Positions 9,076-16,882 of a DNA stretch of 32,564 nt are shown here, in pieces. This DNA is from Verrucomicrobiota bacterium (lineage in GTDB: Bacteria; Verrucomicrobiota; Verrucomicrobiia; Chthoniobacterales; Terrimicrobiaceae): assembly GCA_009886045.1 (NCBI GenBank), contig VFJO01000174.1, positions 1-32,564 on the forward strand, read 5' to 3'. A program made the translations under genes and the position numbers. Numbering within the stretch: position 1 is the stretch's first letter; each line of letters begins with the position of its first letter. Below the pieces are notes generated by a model that worked only from the letters and a program-made list of their open reading frames with translations, was not told the origin of the DNA and ran no database searches.

Positions 9076-9471
9076 ATGAAACCTCACAAGCCAGCCACAA
9101 AAATCTCAATCCGCGTCGGAGTGAGAAGGTTTACTGCCCAGCGGAAGCTTGAAGACTGGGGTTCTAATGATTTAGTGAAAATTACTTTAGCAGATAAAAT
9201 CTCTGAGTATATTTTAAGGATAGGCGATGCAAATGCATTTTCCCTTAACATTGTCATTCAATTACTTACCCGAGGCAAGGTGCGTGTTGATTTTCGTGAT
9301 TCCTCTGAACGCCTTCAACTGACTGATTTTAAGGATATCGTTTCTCGTGTCGAAGCCGTTCACATTTTTGATCACTGGGTTGCAGAAAACCAATTTAAAT
9401 CCGAGCCGCCTGATGCAACCCAGAGAATCATGATGGAGCCTCCCGGTATCAAACTCCCAACAGCGATTTAG
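9076..9471 (+). CDS. Hypothetical protein, AT-richer than its neighbours
   Basis: I do not recognise this 131-residue protein. It starts MKPHKPATKISIRVGVRRFT and has a mix of predicted strands and helices, including DLVKITLADKISEYILRIG and VIQLLTRGKVRVDFRDSSERL, but no signal peptide or membrane segment. ATG 9076 is preferred over GTG 9070 because AAGG at 9063-9066 then lies nine bases upstream. Its first half is rich in A/T-ending codons (a run around 9170-9260 is mostly AT), unlike mfd and the surA-like gene, which hints at a different origin. It ends 35 bases before the convergent glcD-like gene, with no obvious terminator between them. Confidence 0.6.
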   Translation: MKPHKPATKISIRVGVRRFTAQRKLEDWGSNDLVKITLADKISEYILRIGDANAFSLNIVIQLLTRGKVRVDFRDSSERLQLTDFKDIVSRVEAVHIFDHWVAENQFKSEPPDATQRIMMEPPGIKLPTAI

Positions 9472-9506
9472 TATGCCTCGTGGAGTCGGATAACGGCGGG
9501 CTCTTT

Positions 9507-10874
9507 CTAAACAAATTTTCCAGGATTCAAGAGGCCGGCCGGGTCGAGAGCTTTTTTTAGGGTTTGGTGCAGGGCGCGAGTTTCGGGTGAGAGGGCCTGT
9601 GGCCACCAAGGTTTTTTAGCGAGGCCGATGCCGTGCTCGCCAGTAATGGCTCCCTGCCATGCGAGGACTTGGGCGAAAAGTGCGTCCAGCGCTTCGCCCG
9701 ATTTTTTTTGAACTGCGGGCTCGTCTGGGTTTTCGACCATTATGTTCACATGAATATTACCGTCTCCCGCATGGCCGAAGCAAGCGAGCGGAAAGCCGTA
9801 TTTTTTTTGGAGGCGTGCCGCAAATTTCATGAGGTCCACCAAACGGCCTCGGGGGACAACGATGTCCTCGTTGAGTTTTTTCAAGCCGGTGGCTTTGAGG
9901 GATTGTGAGTAGAGCCTACGCAGGCCCCAGAGTGCTTCGCAGCTTTCGTGAGTGGTAGCTTTTTGGATGCCTAATGCGCCGGAATTTTTGAGCAGTTTTT
10001 GGAGATGCGATGCTTCGGAGCGAACGCTCGATGGCTGGCCATCGACTTCGATAATCACCTGTGCGTTGCCGGGTGGAAACTGAGCGCTTGGGCTGAAGGC
10101 GCGGGCGGCGTTCAGCGTGAACGAGTCTGCCACCTCCAGAGCGGCCGGAAGAAAGCCTGCTGCAAAAACGCTCTGGATCGCATTCGAGGCAGCCTCGATC
10201 GATACGAAACCGGCAGATAGCACCGCGCTTGCGGGTGGCAGAGGGAGTAAACGGAGCGTGGCTTGTGTGACCACTCCCAGAAGTCCCTCGGATCCTGTAA
10301 AAAGCCCAATCAAATCGAAACCGGTTTTATTTTTGTGGGTACGGCCACCGCACTCAATAATTGTTCCGTCCGGCAAAACAACCGTGAGTCCAAGAATGTA
10401 GCTGCGGGTGGCTCCATATTTCAAGCAGCGCGGTCCCCCTGCATTGGTGGCGATGTTTCCTCCTATGCTGCAATTTTTGAGACTTGCGGGGTCTGGTGGG
10501 TAGAAGAGGTTTTTCTTTCGAACGGCTTGTTGGAGTTTGCCGGTAATGACTCCGGGTTCAACGACGGCGATGAAATCCCGATTGCTGATCTCAATAATCC
10601 GCTGCATGCGTTCCATGCAAAGAACGATGCCGCCTTGGACCGGCGTGCAGCCTCCAACGTATCCGTAGCCAGCACCGCGCGGGGTTACAGGAACTCCTGT
10701 GCGGTAGGCTTCGCGAAGGACGAAGGATGTTTCTTCCGTGTTCGAGGGAAAAACAACCGCGCAGGCCTTGCCTTTGGTGAACCATTTATCGGATGTGTAA
10801 ACCGAGTCGGGCTGATCTAGAACCCGGTCGGCGCCCAGCTTTGTTCGGAGTTTTCGAAGGAGTGCAGTGCTCAT
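9507..10874 (-). CDS. FAD-linked oxidase, GlcD / D-lactate dehydrogenase type
   Basis: A 455-residue flavoprotein of the vanillyl-alcohol oxidase fold. The N-terminal FAD_binding_4 domain includes PVTPRGAGYGYVGG, EPGVITGKLQQAVRKKNLFYPPDPAS and GGNIATNAGGPRCLKYGAT (about residues 60-160). The C-terminal oxidase domain has DIVVPRGRL, CFGHAGDGNIHVNI and TGEHGIGLAKK, whose histidines are the usual metal/substrate ligands, ending with LDPAGLLNPGKF. Relatives oxidise glycolate, D-lactate or other D-2-hydroxyacids and pass electrons to the quinone pool; the exact substrate is not decidable here. No GlcE/GlcF partner is adjacent. The ATG overlaps the stop of the upstream HAD gene (ATGA), suggesting a two-gene operon. 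Confidence 0.9.
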   Translation of the reverse strand: MSTALLRKLRTKLGADRVLDQPDSVYTSDKWFTKGKACAVVFPSNTEETSFVLREAYRTGVPVTPRGAGYGYVGGCTPVQGGIVLCMERMQRIIEISNRDFIAVVEPGVITGKLQQAVRKKNLFYPPDPASLKNCSIGGNIATNAGGPRCLKYGATRSYILGLTVVLPDGTIIECGGRTHKNKTGFDLIGLFTGSEGLLGVVTQATLRLLPLPPASAVLSAGFVSIEAASNAIQSVFAAGFLPAALEVADSFTLNAARAFSPSAQFPPGNAQVIIEVDGQPSSVRSEASHLQKLLKNSGALGIQKATTHESCEALWGLRRLYSQSLKATGLKKLNEDIVVPRGRLVDLMKFAARLQKKYGFPLACFGHAGDGNIHVNIMVENPDEPAVQKKSGEALDALFAQVLAWQGAITGEHGIGLAKKPWWPQALSPETRALHQTLKKALDPAGLLNPGKFV

Positions 10875-11659
10875 TTTTGGCGGTCAGAGTAGAAAAAATG
10901 CCAAGCCTCTGCCACACCCACCGCTGCGGGTTTTGATGCCAAATACCCGCCGGCAGCTTGAACGATTGAACAAACCTCTGGAATCGCATTTGAAGGGCAG
11001 CACGGGTGGGCCGCATAGCGTCCATCGAGCATCGATATGTCGTTGAAGTGGTCTCCGGCGGCTAGAACGTCCAGCGGAGAAATCTGCAAAATTCGACATA
11101 GTTCCCCCAGTGCGGAGCCTTTGTCATAGTCGCTGTGAGCGAAGCGGAGATAAATCGTGTTCCTCTGGTAGGAAAATGTCGGCATCGTTTGGCACTCGGG
11201 TTCAAGAAAGGCAACAAACTCATGCATGACGTTCTCATCGGAAGTGATGACTCCGGCTGGCTGGCCATTTTCTTCCAGAAGATTGATGCCTGGATGGCCT
11301 TCGGCCAGATTGCGAATGCGGTCAAAAATATCGATCGACTGGGCAAAGAGGTCATCGTGTTTTTTATAACACATCTCGTTCCATGCATGCTCTGGCACCC
11401 AGCGACCATCTGGAGTTCTGTGAAAAATTTCCCTTTCGTTGGTGAGCAGGAAGTCCGGCTGCACGGGTGGTTGGAATTTTCCTACGCCTTCGATGGCATG
11501 CTCAAGACTGCGACCCGTATTCACCGCCCAGAGGCCACCGGATTTTTTGTGTTCGACAAGCACGTTGGCGAAGTCCGGCGCGCACCGGCCATCCGAAAAA
11601 TGGCTGATCAGCGTTCCATCGAAATCCGTGCTTAAAAGCCTAAAGTGTGACATCACCAT
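10871..11659 (-). CDS. HAD superfamily hydrolase, Cof / sucrose-phosphatase-like
   Basis: A 262-residue haloacid dehalogenase-type phosphatase. Motif I is STDFDGTL, with the Asp nucleophile near residue 12 and the general acid Asp two residues later. Motif II is AVNTGRSL, motif III the Lys in YDKGSALGELC, and motif IV AGDHFNDISML. The large insert between motifs II and III is a type IIB cap, as in Cof and sucrose-phosphatase families. The likely role is dephosphorylation of a sugar phosphate or related metabolite; the substrate is unknown. ATGs at 11659 and 11653 are both possible; AGGG about ten bases upstream suits the first. It is translationally coupled to the glcD-like gene and could act on the same metabolite path, such as phosphoglycolate or a similar acid, but this is inference. 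Confidence 0.85.
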   Translation of the reverse strand: MVMSHFRLLSTDFDGTLISHFSDGRCAPDFANVLVEHKKSGGLWAVNTGRSLEHAIEGVGKFQPPVQPDFLLTNEREIFHRTPDGRWVPEHAWNEMCYKKHDDLFAQSIDIFDRIRNLAEGHPGINLLEENGQPAGVITSDENVMHEFVAFLEPECQTMPTFSYQRNTIYLRFAHSDYDKGSALGELCRILQISPLDVLAAGDHFNDISMLDGRYAAHPCCPSNAIPEVCSIVQAAGGYLASKPAAVGVAEAWHFFYSDRQK

Positions 11660-11731
11660 TCAGTAAACACCCTGCAGCCTGTCCCCGCAATTTTTCTGTT
11701 TAGAGTGTGTGGAATTTGTTACATTGCCTCT

Positions 11732-12022
11732 GTGAAATCTGCCTACGAACTCGCCATGAGCCGACTTGAGAAGTCATCCCCAGTCATTCATCTCACCCTT
11801 GAGCAAAAGCAGCAAATTGCGCAGGTCGACATTTCGATCAACGCCAAGATTGCTGAAAAAAAAATCTTCCTCGAAGACCAAATCAACAAGGCCACCTATC
11901 AGGAACGCGAAGCGCTCGAGCGCCAGCTCGTCTCCGAAATCGCCCGCCTCGAAGAAAAACGCGAACGCGACAAAGACAAAATCCGAACCCCCGCGACCTC
12001 GGCCGAGAAAAATAATGATTGA
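11732..12022 (+). CDS. Small charged coiled-coil protein
   Basis: A 96-residue protein from GTG 11732 (VKSAYELAMSRLEKSSP); ATG 11756 is an alternative that would remove the first eight residues, and the frame is open further upstream. The centre and C-terminus are almost pure charged helix, for example IAEKKIFLEDQINKATYQER and LVSEIARLEEKRERDKDKI, suggesting a coiled coil. I recall similar short proteins with a KSAYELAM start in related bacteria, which favours the GTG, but no function is known to me. It has no membrane segment or signal. It is divergent from the HAD gene, and the promoter of the next gene appears to overlap its stop codon. Confidence 0.65.
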   Translation: MKSAYELAMSRLEKSSPVIHLTLEQKQQIAQVDISINAKIAEKKIFLEDQINKATYQEREALERQLVSEIARLEEKRERDKDKIRTPATSAEKNND

Positions 12023-12046
12023 CGTTTCTGTCGTTTTTTTTACAAA
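12019..12046 (+). promoter_or_regulatory. Putative sigma-70-type promoter for the outer-membrane barrel gene
   Basis: TTGACG (12019-12024) and TACAAA (12041-12046) are separated by 16 bases that include a T-run. The -35 box matches the consensus at five of six positions, the -10 box at four. Transcription would start near 12053 and give a leader of about 45 bases. The -35 box overlaps the stop codon of the preceding gene. Confidence 0.4.
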
Positions 12047-12098
12047 GGTGTACAGCGTCGCTCGTGTAAACCTGCGGAGCTGATTAAAATAATAAACT

Positions 12099-12629
12099 AT
12101 GAAAAAACTCACACTCGCACTTCTTACTGTTGCTGTCTCAGTCACAGGCGCCTTCGCTGGTACCTCGGCTAAGACTTTCAAACAGACTGTAGCCCCAGCT
12201 CCGGAATGCAAATTCCGCGATCAAGAACTCCAAGTCGACGCATTTGCCGCCGGCGCTTTCTACAACCAAGGCCGTCCAGGCTGGGGTGGTGGACTCGGAG
12301 TGAACTACTTCTTCACCAAATTCATCGGTCTCGGTGTCGAACAAGACGTTCTCGGTCATCAAGGAACTCCCGCTGAATGGGTTACCGCAGGTAACCTCTT
12401 TCTTCGTTATCCAATCTGCTCGATCAACCTCGCTCCTTACGCCCTCATCGGCGGCGGTGCAGCCTACGGCGAAGGTCGCCGTGGTCATGGTTTCGGCACT
12501 GTTGGTGGTGGTCTTGAGTACCGCGTTACCGACAACGTCGGTCTCTTCTCCGACGCTCGTTGGGTTTACTCCTCCGAAGAGCCTAAGAGCGGAATCCTTG
12601 GCCGCGCTGGTCTTCGCTTCGCGTTCTAA
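12099..12629 (+). CDS. Small outer-membrane beta-barrel protein
   Basis: The 176-residue precursor has a signal peptide MKKLTLALLTVAVSVTGAFA (1-20). The mature part alternates polar and hydrophobic residues in Gly/aromatic-rich strands (VDAFAAGAFYNQGRPGWGGG, LGVNYFFTKFIGLGVEQDVL, APYALIGGGAAYGEG, VGGGLEYRVTDNVGLFSDARW) and ends LRFAF with the C-terminal Phe expected of Bam-dependent barrels. By length it would make an eight-stranded barrel like OmpA-N or OmpX. Function is unknown. Codon use looks strongly biased toward C- and T-ending codons, and the gene has a good promoter candidate and a very strong terminator, suggesting high, monocistronic expression. It has no clear Shine-Dalgarno before the ATG. 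Confidence 0.85.
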   Translation: MKKLTLALLTVAVSVTGAFAGTSAKTFKQTVAPAPECKFRDQELQVDAFAAGAFYNQGRPGWGGGLGVNYFFTKFIGLGVEQDVLGHQGTPAEWVTAGNLFLRYPICSINLAPYALIGGGAAYGEGRRGHGFGTVGGGLEYRVTDNVGLFSDARWVYSSEEPKSGILGRAGLRFAF

Positions 12630-12657
12630 TTAAACACCGAAGTCTTACTTAAAACAT

Positions 12658-12690
12658 GAAGCCGACTCGCAAGAGTCGGCTTCTTTTTTT
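12658..12690 (+). terminator. Intrinsic terminator after the barrel gene
   Basis: GAAGCCGACTC (12658-12668), loop GCAA, and GAGTCGGCTTC (12673-12683) form a perfect 11-bp stem capped by a GNRA tetraloop and followed by a run of seven T (12684-12690). This is a textbook rho-independent terminator, 28 bases after the stop codon. Confidence 0.97.
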
Positions 12691-12723
12691 GTAGAAAAAG
12701 AAATCGGTTATATCTGAAACTGA

Positions 12724-12739
12724 TAGGGTGATCACCCTA
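12724..12739. promoter_or_regulatory. Perfect 16-bp palindrome, possible operator
   Basis: TAGGGTGATCACCCTA reads identically on both strands with no spacer. Its position, 34 bases after the terminator T-run and about 280 bases before dnaE, and its perfect symmetry suggest a binding site for a dimeric protein. The symmetric arms could also form a cruciform. No regulator gene lies next to it. Confidence 0.4.
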
Positions 12740-12980
12740 ATTGACGGAGTTTCAAGATTTCTCAGCGTACCATTTCCATTACTTGACCATAAGCTCCTGC
12801 ATTCCAATTTGCAGAATCAGGCGAACTCATCAAAGGAGTGGCAGTTATTTAAAATGCTCAAATCATCTCGCTTCTTTGTTGAATTTTTTCATTGGGTGAG
12901 TCGCTTGGATTTTTTGGATTTGAAGGATCATTTTATGAATGGATCCGGCATACCTGAATTTTAAATTGTACTGCGACTAT

Positions 12981-13008
12981 TCGACAAAGCGTGGCGCGTT
13001 GGTATAGA
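12981..13008 (+). promoter_or_regulatory. Putative dnaE promoter
   Basis: TCGACA (12981-12986, five of six consensus positions) is followed after 16 bases by TATAGA (13003-13008, four of six). Transcription would begin near 13015, only about two bases before the dnaE ATG, so the message would be leaderless or nearly so. No Shine-Dalgarno is visible before the ATG, which is consistent. Confidence 0.45.
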
Positions 13009-13016
13009 ATCGAGCT

Positions 13017-16000
13017 ATGTCGTTCGTTCATCTGCACTGTCACTCCGAATTTTCGCTTCTGGATGGGGCCGTGCGCTTGGATGAGTTGGTCAAAAAGGCG
13101 GTAGGTTTTGGGATGCCTGCTGTGGCAGTGACGGATCACGGCAACTTACATGCGGCTGTGCCATTTTATCAACAAGCCGAGAAGGCCGGTATCAAGCCGA
13201 TTATTGGCTGTGAAATGTACGTTGCACCGGGCTCAATGCTCGATAAAAACGCCTCGTCGGCAAAGGATGTGGCCTTTCATCTCACTCTGTTGGCAACAAA
13301 TGAAGAGGGTTATCGGAATCTTGTGAAGCTATCCACCGCGGGGTATCTCGAGGGATTTTACTACAAGCCACGTGTGGACCGGCAGCGTCTGGCTCAACAT
13401 TCACAAGGCATCATTGCCCTCAGCGGATGCTTGAAGGGTGAAGTCGCTTCGCTGCTGGCGTCGGGTCGTTTTGATGAGGCCCAGTCCACAGCTGCGGCGT
13501 ATCGCGATATTTTCGGTGCTGAAAATTACTTCATCGAGTTGCATGATTTCGGCCTCGATGCGCAAAGAAAAATCAATCCTCAACTTGTAAAAATTGCTCG
13601 TAATCTGGATATTGGAATAGTTGCTGCGAACGACGTGCACTTTCTCGAGAAGTCGCACCACGAAGCTCACGACGTGCTTATTTGCATCGGTACGGCCTCC
13701 AATGTCGTGGATGAAAAACGGATGCGCTACAGTCCGGAGCTTTATTTCAAGTCGCCCGAGGAGATGCACGCCATTTTTGCCGAGCTTCCCGAGGCATGTG
13801 ATAACACGCTGCGCATTGCCGAGCGGTGTGAGTTCAAGATGGAGTTTGGCAAGCCAAAATACCCAAATTTTGATTCCCCTGACGAGCGTACCCGTGAGCA
13901 ATATCTTCGGGATCTCTGCCACCAAGGTCTTTGTAAACGCTTTGGTGCGCGCGTCGATACGGACCCCGAGCTCAACAAGCGGCTCGATTACGAACTTTCC
14001 GTGATCGAGAAAACCGGATTCATCAGCTATTTTCTTATCGTGTGGGATTTTATCCGGCACGCCAAAGAAAGGGGCATACCCGTCGGTCCTGGGCGTGGTT
14101 CGGCAGCGGGTTCCCTCATCGCTTATGTCCTTGGCATCACGGATATCGACCCGCTTCGATACGGGCTAATTTTTGAAAGGTTTTTGAATCCTGAGCGCGT
14201 AAGCCCGCCTGACATCGATGTGGATTTCTGCATGGAGCGTCGAGGCGAAGTGATCGAATATGTGCGTCAAAAATACGGAGAACGCTCTGTTTCGCAAATT
14301 GTTACATTTGGAACTCTAGGCGCCAAAAGCGTAATTCGCGATGTGGCTCGAGTGCTTGGGTGGAGCTATGCTGATGGCGACCGTGTGGCAAAAATGATCC
14401 CAAACGAGCTCAACATTGACCTCGAGAAGGCGCGCGAAAAAAACCCTGAGTTGCAGACTGCCATCGAAAACGAAGCGCCCGTTCGCCAACTCTGGGACTA
14501 CGCCACCTTGCTCGAGGGACTCAGCCGCAATACCGGTATCCATGCCGCTGGTGTGGTGATCGGCGACAGGCCGCTCGATGAATTTATACCGCTGTCTCGT
14601 GGTAAGGAAAACGAAGTTGTCACCCAGTATGCCATGGGACCGCTCACCGACCTCGGCATGCTCAAGATGGACTTCCTCGGTTTGCGCACTCTCACGATCA
14701 TGCAGGAGGCCGTGCGACTTATCCATGCCAAGTGCCCGGATTTTAATATTGATCATATCCCAATTGACGACCGCGCCGCGTTTGACATCTACAACCGAGG
14801 CGAAACGCTTGGCGTTTTTCAAATGGAAAGCGGTGGTATCACAAATTGTTGTAAGCGTTTTGATGTAAGCTGTATCGAAGATATCATAGCAATCGGGGCG
14901 CTCTACCGTCCGGGCCCCATGCAGTTCATTGATGACTACATCGAGCGCAAAAAAGGCATCAAAAAAGTTGAATACCTACATCCGCTACTCGAGAAGGTTT
15001 GCTCGGAAACGCATGGCATTATCGTCTATCAGGAGCAGGTTCAGATGGCTGCCAGTGTGCTCGCGGGTTACTCCCTTGGCGAGGCCGACTTGCTCCGCCG
15101 CGCGATGGGGAAAAAGGATGCCGAGAAGATGGAAAAAGAACGCAAACGCTTTGTCGAAGGTTGCGGCACACACAATAAAATTCCGCCAAAGGTAGCGGAT
15201 GCCATTTTCGGCTTTATCGAGAAATTTGCGCAATACGGATTCAATAAGTCCCACAGCGCTGCGTACGGATGGATATCCTACCAAACAGCTTATCTTAAGG
15301 CTCATTTTGCCCGTGAGTTCATGTCGGCCATGCTCACCTTTGATGCAAACGATACCGACCGGCTTGCAGTCGTCATCACCGAGTGTCGCCGTATGGAGAT
15401 TCCCGTCCTACCGCCCGACATCAATGCAAGCGCGCTGAAGTTCTCCCCCGATGCGAGTGGTCCCGGCATTCGTTTCGGTCTTGCTTCCATCAAAAATGTC
15501 GGCGCGGGGGCGATGGAATCTGCCATTTCTGAAAGAGAAAAAAGCGGATTCTTCCGCACTTTAGAGGATTTCTGCTCCCGCCTGGATTCGCGCACGGTGA
15601 ACCGCAAAATTCTCGAGAGCCTTGTCAAGTGCGGGGCGTTTGACGGTTTGGACAGGAACCGGGCTGCATTATTTGCGGAAATCGAACCTGCCATGGGTAC
15701 CGCCGCATCCATGCAGCGCGACCGCGCGAGTGGGCAGATTTCCCTCTTTGGAGATGCTCCACTAGCAGAACCAAAGAAGTCCGCCCATGCGGCAAAAATC
15801 GAACCCTGGTTCCAACTCGAAATGCTCAAGTATGAGAAGGAGCTCCTCGGCTATTACGTGAGCGGGCATCCACTCGACAGCTATGCGGGAAATTTTGACT
15901 CTGGAAAATACAACACGATCGCCCAAGCGCGCGAGGCGACCGAGCCGGGAACTTTCAAGCTCGCCGGATTGATCATGTCAGTCGAAAAGCGCTTTTCTAA

Positions 16001-16424
16001 AAAAGACGGCAAGCCTTTTGGAATTATGATTCTTGAGGACTTCACTGGCTCGCTCGAAATCACGGCTTGGGATGAATCCTTCTCAAAGAATGCCGCTCTA
16101 TTTGTGGCCGGTTTGGCGGTCGCGATCAACACACGCATCACCCGCCGCGACGAAGCGATCCGCGCCACCGCAGGCGCCGTCGCTGCCCTCAAAGAAAAAA
16201 CTTCTGTGCGCCCCGTGCGCCTGCGCCTCGCCCGCGAGCGGCTCGATGAACCCGCCTTGCTGAAAATCCTCGCCGCCGTAAAATCCAACTCCGGCCCACG
16301 CCCCCTCATCCTGGAATTCATCCTTCCCAACGGCCGCTCACTCGAAATGCCGACCGGCGAAGAATTCGCCATCGGTGATGAACGTGCGCTCGTAGCCGCA
16401 GTGAGCGGACTCCTTGTTGCTTGA
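13017..16424 (+). CDS. dnaE: DNA polymerase III alpha subunit
   Basis: DnaE is the replicative polymerase catalytic subunit. The 1135-residue product is of normal length. The PHP domain starts at residue 3 with VHLHCHSEFSLLDGA and AVTDHGNLHAAV. The palm follows, with the catalytic pair in PPDIDVDFCMERRGEVIEYV (about residues 400-419) and GPGRGSAAGSL just before it; the fingers carry GFNKSHSAAYGWISYQTAYL. A helix-hairpin-helix region and an OB fold (FKLAGLIMSVEKRFSKKDGK) complete the usual DnaE1 order. The segment QISLFGDAP near residue 900 resembles a clamp-binding motif of the QxxLF type. The gene stands alone, with its own promoter candidate and no Shine-Dalgarno. Confidence 0.97.
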   Translation: MSFVHLHCHSEFSLLDGAVRLDELVKKAVGFGMPAVAVTDHGNLHAAVPFYQQAEKAGIKPIIGCEMYVAPGSMLDKNASSAKDVAFHLTLLATNEEGYRNLVKLSTAGYLEGFYYKPRVDRQRLAQHSQGIIALSGCLKGEVASLLASGRFDEAQSTAAAYRDIFGAENYFIELHDFGLDAQRKINPQLVKIARNLDIGIVAANDVHFLEKSHHEAHDVLICIGTASNVVDEKRMRYSPELYFKSPEEMHAIFAELPEACDNTLRIAERCEFKMEFGKPKYPNFDSPDERTREQYLRDLCHQGLCKRFGARVDTDPELNKRLDYELSVIEKTGFISYFLIVWDFIRHAKERGIPVGPGRGSAAGSLIAYVLGITDIDPLRYGLIFERFLNPERVSPPDIDVDFCMERRGEVIEYVRQKYGERSVSQIVTFGTLGAKSVIRDVARVLGWSYADGDRVAKMIPNELNIDLEKAREKNPELQTAIENEAPVRQLWDYATLLEGLSRNTGIHAAGVVIGDRPLDEFIPLSRGKENEVVTQYAMGPLTDLGMLKMDFLGLRTLTIMQEAVRLIHAKCPDFNIDHIPIDDRAAFDIYNRGETLGVFQMESGGITNCCKRFDVSCIEDIIAIGALYRPGPMQFIDDYIERKKGIKKVEYLHPLLEKVCSETHGIIVYQEQVQMAASVLAGYSLGEADLLRRAMGKKDAEKMEKERKRFVEGCGTHNKIPPKVADAIFGFIEKFAQYGFNKSHSAAYGWISYQTAYLKAHFAREFMSAMLTFDANDTDRLAVVITECRRMEIPVLPPDINASALKFSPDASGPGIRFGLASIKNVGAGAMESAISEREKSGFFRTLEDFCSRLDSRTVNRKILESLVKCGAFDGLDRNRAALFAEIEPAMGTAASMQRDRASGQISLFGDAPLAEPKKSAHAAKIEPWFQLEMLKYEKELLGYYVSGHPLDSYAGNFDSGKYNTIAQAREATEPGTFKLAGLIMSVEKRFSKKDGKPFGIMILEDFTGSLEITAWDESFSKNAALFVAGLAVAINTRITRRDEAIRATAGAVAALKEKTSVRPVRLRLARERLDEPALLKILAAVKSNSGPRPLILEFILPNGRSLEMPTGEEFAIGDERALVAAVSGLLVA

Positions 16425-16467
16425 AGCAGAACCGGACCGCCCTTTCCCAAGTCCGAGCACAAAACAT

Positions 16468-16497
16468 ATCAAGACATAATCTGGGTATGCACTTGAT
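16468..16497. repeat. Imperfect dyad downstream of dnaE
   Basis: ATCAAG-A-CATA (16468-16478) and TATG-CA-CTTGAT (16486-16497) can pair over ten bases with a small bulge and a seven-base loop. It lies 44 bases after the dnaE stop but lacks a T-run, so it is a weak candidate for a terminator or mRNA 3' structure. Its right arm touches the apparent end of the IS relic. Confidence 0.35.
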
Positions 16498-16701
16498 GAT
16501 CTTTCCTCGAAAACACGTGGAGGGGCGCTTATTGTTATTCGGGATTATGGCTCTGGGAGGATTCGAAGTCGAGCTGGGGGATTTACAGCCGAGGGCCGAG
16601 TGCAACTGGGTTCGATTCTAGAAGCCTTTGATGTAGTCGAAAATGATGAGTCTGGCCTGCTCCTTGGTATCTGGAAGAGCGCCATTCGGGTTAGTGTTCA
16701 T
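16497..16701 (-). mobile_element. Relic of an IS3-family insertion sequence (3' end)
   Basis: The stretch contains the last part of a transposase frame (separately listed) followed, on the minus strand, by about 35 bases ending ...GAGGAAAGATCA at 16497, which looks like an IS3-type right end with a terminal CA. The rest of the element, including the left end and orfA, is absent, so it cannot move by itself. The end assignment is inference from recollected IS3-family ends. Confidence 0.55.
16535..16701 (-). pseudogene. C-terminal remnant of an IS3-family transposase (orfB)
   Basis: Reading the minus strand from 16701 gives the catalytic-domain tail of an IS3-type DDE transposase: TKEQARLIIFDYIKGF, then a TAG (16619-16621) where family members have Tyr, then NRTQLHSALGCKSP, and after a one-base frame change QLDFESSQSHNPE and TAA at 16535. 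The IFDYIxxFYNRxRLHSALGxxSPxDFE pattern is highly characteristic. So there is one nonsense change (TAC/TAT to TAG) and one frameshift in about fifty codons, plus loss of everything upstream. It is clearly dead. It explains most of the otherwise gene-free 458 bases between dnaE and the next gene. Confidence 0.8.
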
Positions 16702-16821
16702 TTTCTTTCATTTTAATGTGCTGTGATGCGGGGGCGTGCGTGGAGAAGGGGGCAGATTGGAAAAAGGTGGCGTGATGGCGGTGTTTTGAACACGGTGGAC
16801 AAAGCGAGCCTCTTTGCCAAG

Positions 16822-16849
16822 TTGCCTAAAAAAGATTTTGATCTATATT
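16822..16849 (+). promoter_or_regulatory. Putative promoter for the saccharopine dehydrogenase-like operon
   Basis: TTGCCT (16822-16827) and TATATT (16844-16849, five of six consensus positions) are 16 bases apart. Transcription would start near 16856. A GAGGTGAG ribosome-binding-like sequence (16854-16861) is 21 bases from the ATG, too far in linear form, but a small TGAGC/GCTCA hairpin (16858-16872) lies between them. Confidence 0.4.
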
Positions 16850-16882
16850 GGTTGAGGTGAGCTAAGCGCTCAATTTTTTTAT

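Larger units (their letters stand above)
12691..13016. other. Intergenic region before dnaE
   Basis: This 326-base stretch is AT-richer than the genes around it. It holds a perfect 16-bp palindrome (12724-12739) and a promoter-like pair next to dnaE (12981-13008). A 78-codon frame from GTG 12728 exists, but it starts inside the palindrome, has no ribosome binding site and encodes no recognisable domain, so it is not called as a gene. Confidence 0.6.

Noticed and set aside
12728-12964. 78-codon open frame beginning at GTG before dnaE
   Set aside because: Starts inside the perfect palindrome, has no ribosome binding site, no domain and AT-rich non-coding-like composition; treated as intergenic.
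16421-16621. 66-codon plus-strand frame after dnaE
   Set aside because: It is the reverse strand of the transposase relic, which gives a recognisable protein pattern; the plus-strand frame does not.
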